Below, piece by piece: positions 39,938-41,737 of a DNA stretch of 41,737 nt. Every line of letters begins with the position of its first letter. The stretch's first letter is position 1. The stretch comes from a virus. The stretch covers positions 1 to 41,737 of IMG/VR virus record IMGVR_UViG_3300036780_000136; one strand, given 5' to 3'. Under the pieces are notes generated by a model. It saw only the letters and a program-made list of their open reading frames with translations, was not told the DNA's origin and made no database searches. The translations under genes and the position numbers were made by a program.

Positions 39938-40045
39938 ATGCCCTGGTGGTTCTGGGTATTTCTCGGATGGAATCTGCTGAACACAATGCTCATCCAGATC
40001 CTGCACATGACAACGCCGGGCTACATAATAGTCAGAAGAAGGTGA
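39938..40045 (+). CDS. Micro membrane protein (35 aa)
   Basis: ATG 39938 begins 2 bases after the preceding stop. MPWWFWVFLGWNLLNTMLIQ is a hydrophobic helix rich in Trp, followed by ILHMTTPGYIIVRRR with a basic end (stop 40043-40045). The upstream site is weak (GCAGGC), so translation would rely on coupling. Composition of a single-pass phage membrane peptide. No family known. Confidence 0.45.
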   Translation: MPWWFWVFLGWNLLNTMLIQILHMTTPGYIIVRRR

Positions 40046-40050
40046 ATCAG

Positions 40051-40383
40051 ATGATGAATCCGGGTTATCATTTCGGCAGGATGCGCGAGCTCATAGAAGA
40101 GTTCAAACCGTCCGAAGAACGCGCGAAGGCTAAAGCGTGTATCAAAGAAGCCGAGATGTGGTTGTCGAAATGCCTGCCAACCGACGAAGCTCTTACCCGG
40201 GATCAGGTCGAAGTGCTGGGCCAGCCTTACGATAGACTGAAGGCTGCCCAGCTGGGCGGTTCAGTTGAATTGTTCAGCGACGTCGACCTCCCGACGGCTA
40301 GCGGAACGGAGCTGGAGAGAACCCTCACAGAACACGCGGACCCTTGCGTGGTCACGAACCTATTCCGCGGTAGCCATGGCTGA
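40051..40383 (+). CDS. Second Acb2/Tad1-hairpin-like protein (110 aa)
   Basis: Starts at ATG 40051 (40054 the alternative) after GAAGGTG. Residues 14-40 (LIEEFKPSEERAKAKACIKE, then AEMWLSK) parallel SRERSLALTKLEEAQMWLQN of the gene at 39549: P-S-x-E-R, then E-A-x-M-W-L. The remaining 70 residues (LTRDQVEVLGQPYDRLKAAQ, VELFSDVDLPTASG) have no known equivalent. The longer frame from 39910 lacks a site. A diverged sister of the first hairpin protein is the simplest reading; function is inferred and weaker because the conserved Leu/Ala positions differ. Confidence 0.5.
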   Translation: MMNPGYHFGRMRELIEEFKPSEERAKAKACIKEAEMWLSKCLPTDEALTRDQVEVLGQPYDRLKAAQLGGSVELFSDVDLPTASGTELERTLTEHADPCVVTNLFRGSHG

Positions 40384-40588
40384 CCCAACTGGATTCGCCA
40401 CAGTCAACATCGCGGAACTCAGTCAGCACGACGCTTTGGAATACCGGCGAGAACTCGACTGGGCGTTGTATAATCCGGGCATCGAGTTCGACATGGAAGG
40501 CTGCGACGAGGAAACTGCCCGTAAGGTTTACGTGCAGCGACTCAAAGAAGTCAACGCCTATCTGGCAACGTTCCAGACCCCGCTTTAA
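40376..40588 (+). CDS. Small protein of unknown function (70 aa)
   Basis: ATG 40376 overlaps the previous gene by 8 bases. ADPTGFATVNIAELSQHDAL is followed by EYRRELDWALYNPGIEFDME, GCDEETARKVYVQRLKEVNA and YLATFQTPL. Helical, acidic. It belongs to the same cluster of short ORFs. I see no family. Confidence 0.58.
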   Translation: MADPTGFATVNIAELSQHDALEYRRELDWALYNPGIEFDMEGCDEETARKVYVQRLKEVNAYLATFQTPL

Positions 40589-40598
40589 CTAGAAAAAG

Positions 40599-40623
40599 CT
40601 TCTGGTTTACAAACTTCCAGAAG
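40599..40623 (-). terminator. Hairpin with minus-strand T-run
   Basis: CTTCTGG (40599-40605) and CCAGAAG (40617-40623) with an 11-nt loop. On the minus strand the stem is followed by CTTTTT; on the plus strand the stem is preceded by AAAAAG and followed by ATTAGG, so it would not terminate rightward transcription well. No minus-strand gene can be supported nearby. Confidence 0.4.
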
Positions 40624-40637
40624 ATTAGGAGGTGCTT

Positions 40638-40829
40638 ATGCGGTGCCCCTGGACAAGCGTTGGCATATAGCGGCCGATGCAACTCCTTGAGAAAGGCGCC
40701 TGTATCTCGATACCTCACGAAGTACATTCTGGGTTAACCACTCTGTTTTTCCAGTTCGCTGCCGGGGCGGAGTCAACTCCCTACCCTTCAGGCTTCGTCC
40801 CGGTTCTAGCTGATGAAGAAGAATTATGA
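40638..40829 (+). pseudogene. ORF interrupted by an in-frame amber codon
   Basis: TTAGGAGGTGCTT ATG is an ideal start at 40638, but the frame meets TAG at 40668-40670 after ten codons (MRCPWTSVGI). The same frame then stays open from CGGCCG ATG (40677) to TGA at 40827-40829: MQLLEKGACISIPHEVHSGL, TTLFFQFAAGAESTPYPSGF, VPVLADEEEL. The next gene's ATG overlaps that TGA as ATGA, supporting real coding. Options are a ten-residue leader peptide, read-through of TAG, restart at 40677 (poor site), or a broken gene. TAG ends other genes here (for example the terminase), so it is not reassigned. Confidence 0.5.
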
Positions 40830-41239
40830 ACCAGTCTCGCATAGATAGGTTTTGGCTTGATGAGCTAAATCAAATTCCCGAAAAGGCTCAAGACACATTC
40901 GATCTTGACCACGGCAGTAAAGTTCTGTTCGTCGATGAAAGGAAAAAAATGCCACCACTGGACGTCATCAAGCAGGACACACTCGAAGATCTCAAGAAGC
41001 TGGCCGTCTCGCATCCGACCTTCGGTTCCTTCATGCATGACATGGAGAAGCTGGCGGAAAACACGTGGCACAACGCCCGGGGTCAGGGCGAAGGTCTCGC
41101 GGAAACGGCCGAAACCGAGGCCGAGCAGGATGTCGAGAGCACGGTCACGTCGGCCGTGGACGAGGCTCAGCACGACCTGACGGCGTCAACGCCGCAGCCG
41201 GGTCCAGTCGAGGTCTCAGAGACACCGCCGGCGAGTTAG
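40826..41239 (+). CDS. Protein with long acidic C-terminal tail (137 aa)
   Basis: Starts at ATG 40826 overlapping the preceding stop (ATGA), or at ATG 40949 (Met42), which has AAAGGAAAAAA directly upstream. Both are in frame. The first 41 residues (NQSRIDRFWLDELNQIPEKA) have a lower-G+C codon use than the rest. Middle: DTLEDLKKLAVSHPTFGSFM, MEKLAENTWHNARGQG. The end is a disordered acidic run (AETAETEAEQDVESTVTSAV, then PGPVEVSETPPAS). Unrecognised. The composition shift suggests an older gene extended at its 5' end, or two products. Confidence 0.55.
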   Translation: MNQSRIDRFWLDELNQIPEKAQDTFDLDHGSKVLFVDERKKMPPLDVIKQDTLEDLKKLAVSHPTFGSFMHDMEKLAENTWHNARGQGEGLAETAETEAEQDVESTVTSAVDEAQHDLTASTPQPGPVEVSETPPAS

Positions 41240-41286
41240 TTCGTTAGTTAAATCTGTCTGGTTCCCAAGACCGTCGTGACAGATGT

Positions 41287-41319
41287 GAGCCGGGGTGGTC
41301 AGAAATGGCCCCCCGGCTC
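41287..41319 (+). terminator. GC-rich terminator-like hairpin
   Basis: GAGCCGGGG (41287-41295) and CCCCGGCTC (41311-41319), extended inside by GGTC/GGCC-type pairs around an AGAAAT loop. Strong stem; the following T-run is weak (CTATTCTTTTT begins 13 bases later). It sits in the 131-base gap between two genes and probably ends the short-ORF operon. Confidence 0.55.
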
Positions 41320-41370
41320 GATTAAACAGGCACTATTCTTTTTGAGCAACCGCAGGAAAAAGAGGTGGTT

Positions 41371-41643
41371 ATGAGCATTATAAGAATTATAAACAGGCAT
41401 TACTGTTTTAACTGCATGGAACTACACGGCTGTCACTGCACCTTTGTTCGGTGTTACGCTTGCTGGCTGTATGACTGCCCGGTACTTCATCCAGGACGAT
41501 GCCAAGGTCCTGGATTGTGGGTGTGCCTTGATTCGTACCCAACTCACGATTGGGGTAAGTACTCGCCAAACGGAGCTCGGCTGTGTAACTGGCGGTGTCT
41601 TCGATGCGGTAAAGTTCGCCGCGGAAGGTTCAGGGGTCGCTGA
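41371..41643 (+). CDS. Cys-rich zinc-binding-like protein (90 aa)
   Basis: MSIIRIINRHYCFNCMELHG is followed by CHCTFVRCYACWLYDC, then CQGPGLWVCLDSYPTHDWGK and CNWRCLRCGKVRRG. Twelve or more Cys, several in C-x-x-C pairs, are typical of zinc ribbons. A basic C-terminus (RRGRFRGR) suggests nucleic acid binding. The ATG at 41371 is chosen because AGAGGTGG precedes it. Its stop overlaps the next start (TGATG). It lies directly upstream of a helicase, so it may modify or guide it. Confidence 0.6.
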   Translation: MSIIRIINRHYCFNCMELHGCHCTFVRCYACWLYDCPVLHPGRCQGPGLWVCLDSYPTHDWGKYSPNGARLCNWRCLRCGKVRRGRFRGR

Positions 41644-41737
41644 TGTTCACCAATCCACCACTTATGCCACATCAGGCAAAAGCAGTTAAGAAGATCCGCA
41701 ACGGCTGCGTTCTGAAAGGAGGTGTCGGAACAGGAAA
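41643..41737 (+). CDS. Helicase N-terminus, cut by the window end
   Basis: ATG 41643 overlaps the preceding stop. The visible residues FTNPPLMPHQAKAVKKIRNG and CVLKGGVGTGK combine a Q-motif-like start (PHQAKAV) with a Walker A (GGVGTGK), the pattern at the start of SNF2- and DEAD-type phage helicases. Only 31 codons are present; the rest lies to the right. Confidence 0.72.
   Translation, partial: MFTNPPLMPHQAKAVKKIRNGCVLKGGVGTG

Noticed and set aside
40638-40760. tRNA-like sequence in the region before 40826
   Set aside because: No acceptor stem pairing or GGTTCGAATCC-type T-arm; the GTATCTCGATAC words do not make a seven-base T-loop. The same stretch reads as coding after the TAG.
40636-40842. 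Minus-strand gene ending at the hairpin at 40599-40623
   Set aside because: It ends just before a minus-strand T-run, which is suggestive, but has no ribosome site, and the plus-strand frame is tied by ATGA to the next gene.

Overview
The window is a stretch of a tailed double-stranded DNA phage with a long, non-contractile tail (siphovirus type). It probably infects an actinobacterium. The evidence is the frequent GTG starts, roughly balanced G+C, actinophage-type minor tail proteins with glycine/serine-rich repeats, a Gp37-like baseplate protein, and a C-terminally anchored exported domain of a kind common in actinobacteria. Nearly everything is rightward, tightly packed and preceded by strong AGGAGG-type ribosome binding sites. 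One end of the phage genome may lie outside the window. No integrase, repressor, tRNA, CRISPR array or insertion sequence was seen, and no gene-free stretch exceeds 300 bases.

Layout. 1-574: a single small leftward gene with its own terminator, then a structured spacer. 575-3686: a small-terminase-like protein, an HNH endonuclease, a GH25-type endolysin with a strong in-frame internal start, and head-tail connector and structural proteins. 3718-8998: a 1239-residue minor tail protein with 16 copies of a 21-residue repeat interrupted by a glycoside-hydrolase-like and a LamG-like domain, a collagen-like protein, a protein with two GMHWG motifs, and a small decoration-like protein. 9017-16223: large terminase, portal, fused prohead protease plus major capsid protein, connectors, tail tube protein and tail assembly chaperone. 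16225-18976: two further tail tube paralogues, a collar/collagen fibre protein and a neck protein. 18973-25884: tape measure, distal tail protein, Gp37-like baseplate hub, and short fibre/FN3 proteins. 25897-27016: a membrane-protein and holin cassette, 24 kb away from the endolysin.

27014-29060 changes character. It holds short genes for small, often membrane-bound proteins, each with its own promoter and terminator. Four promoters share one architecture: CGCG exactly 18 nt before TATAGT or TATAAT, followed by GA(A/G)ACCC or GAACCC. The last one fires straight into a perfect 12-bp terminator-like hairpin. 29082-34028 carries phage-conserved accessory genes, including paired DUF6353-like and DUF6275-like paralogues. 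34051-39222 is the replication block: a 1234-residue fusion of an SF3/D5-type helicase, an archaeo-eukaryotic primase-like domain and a family B DNA polymerase with proofreading motifs, plus a single-strand-DNA-binding-like protein. 39222-41239 contains short ORFs. Two of them carry a helix resembling the Acb2/Tad1 hairpin of cyclic-nucleotide sponges, a possible counter-defence module. The window ends with a Cys-rich protein and the first 31 codons of a helicase with a Walker A motif.

The structural block builds a capsid and tail in which many core proteins carry extra beta-rich C-terminal modules. The replication protein could combine priming, unwinding and synthesis. The accessory genes between them are the least understood part. 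All functions are inferred from the sequence alone, with no database search.
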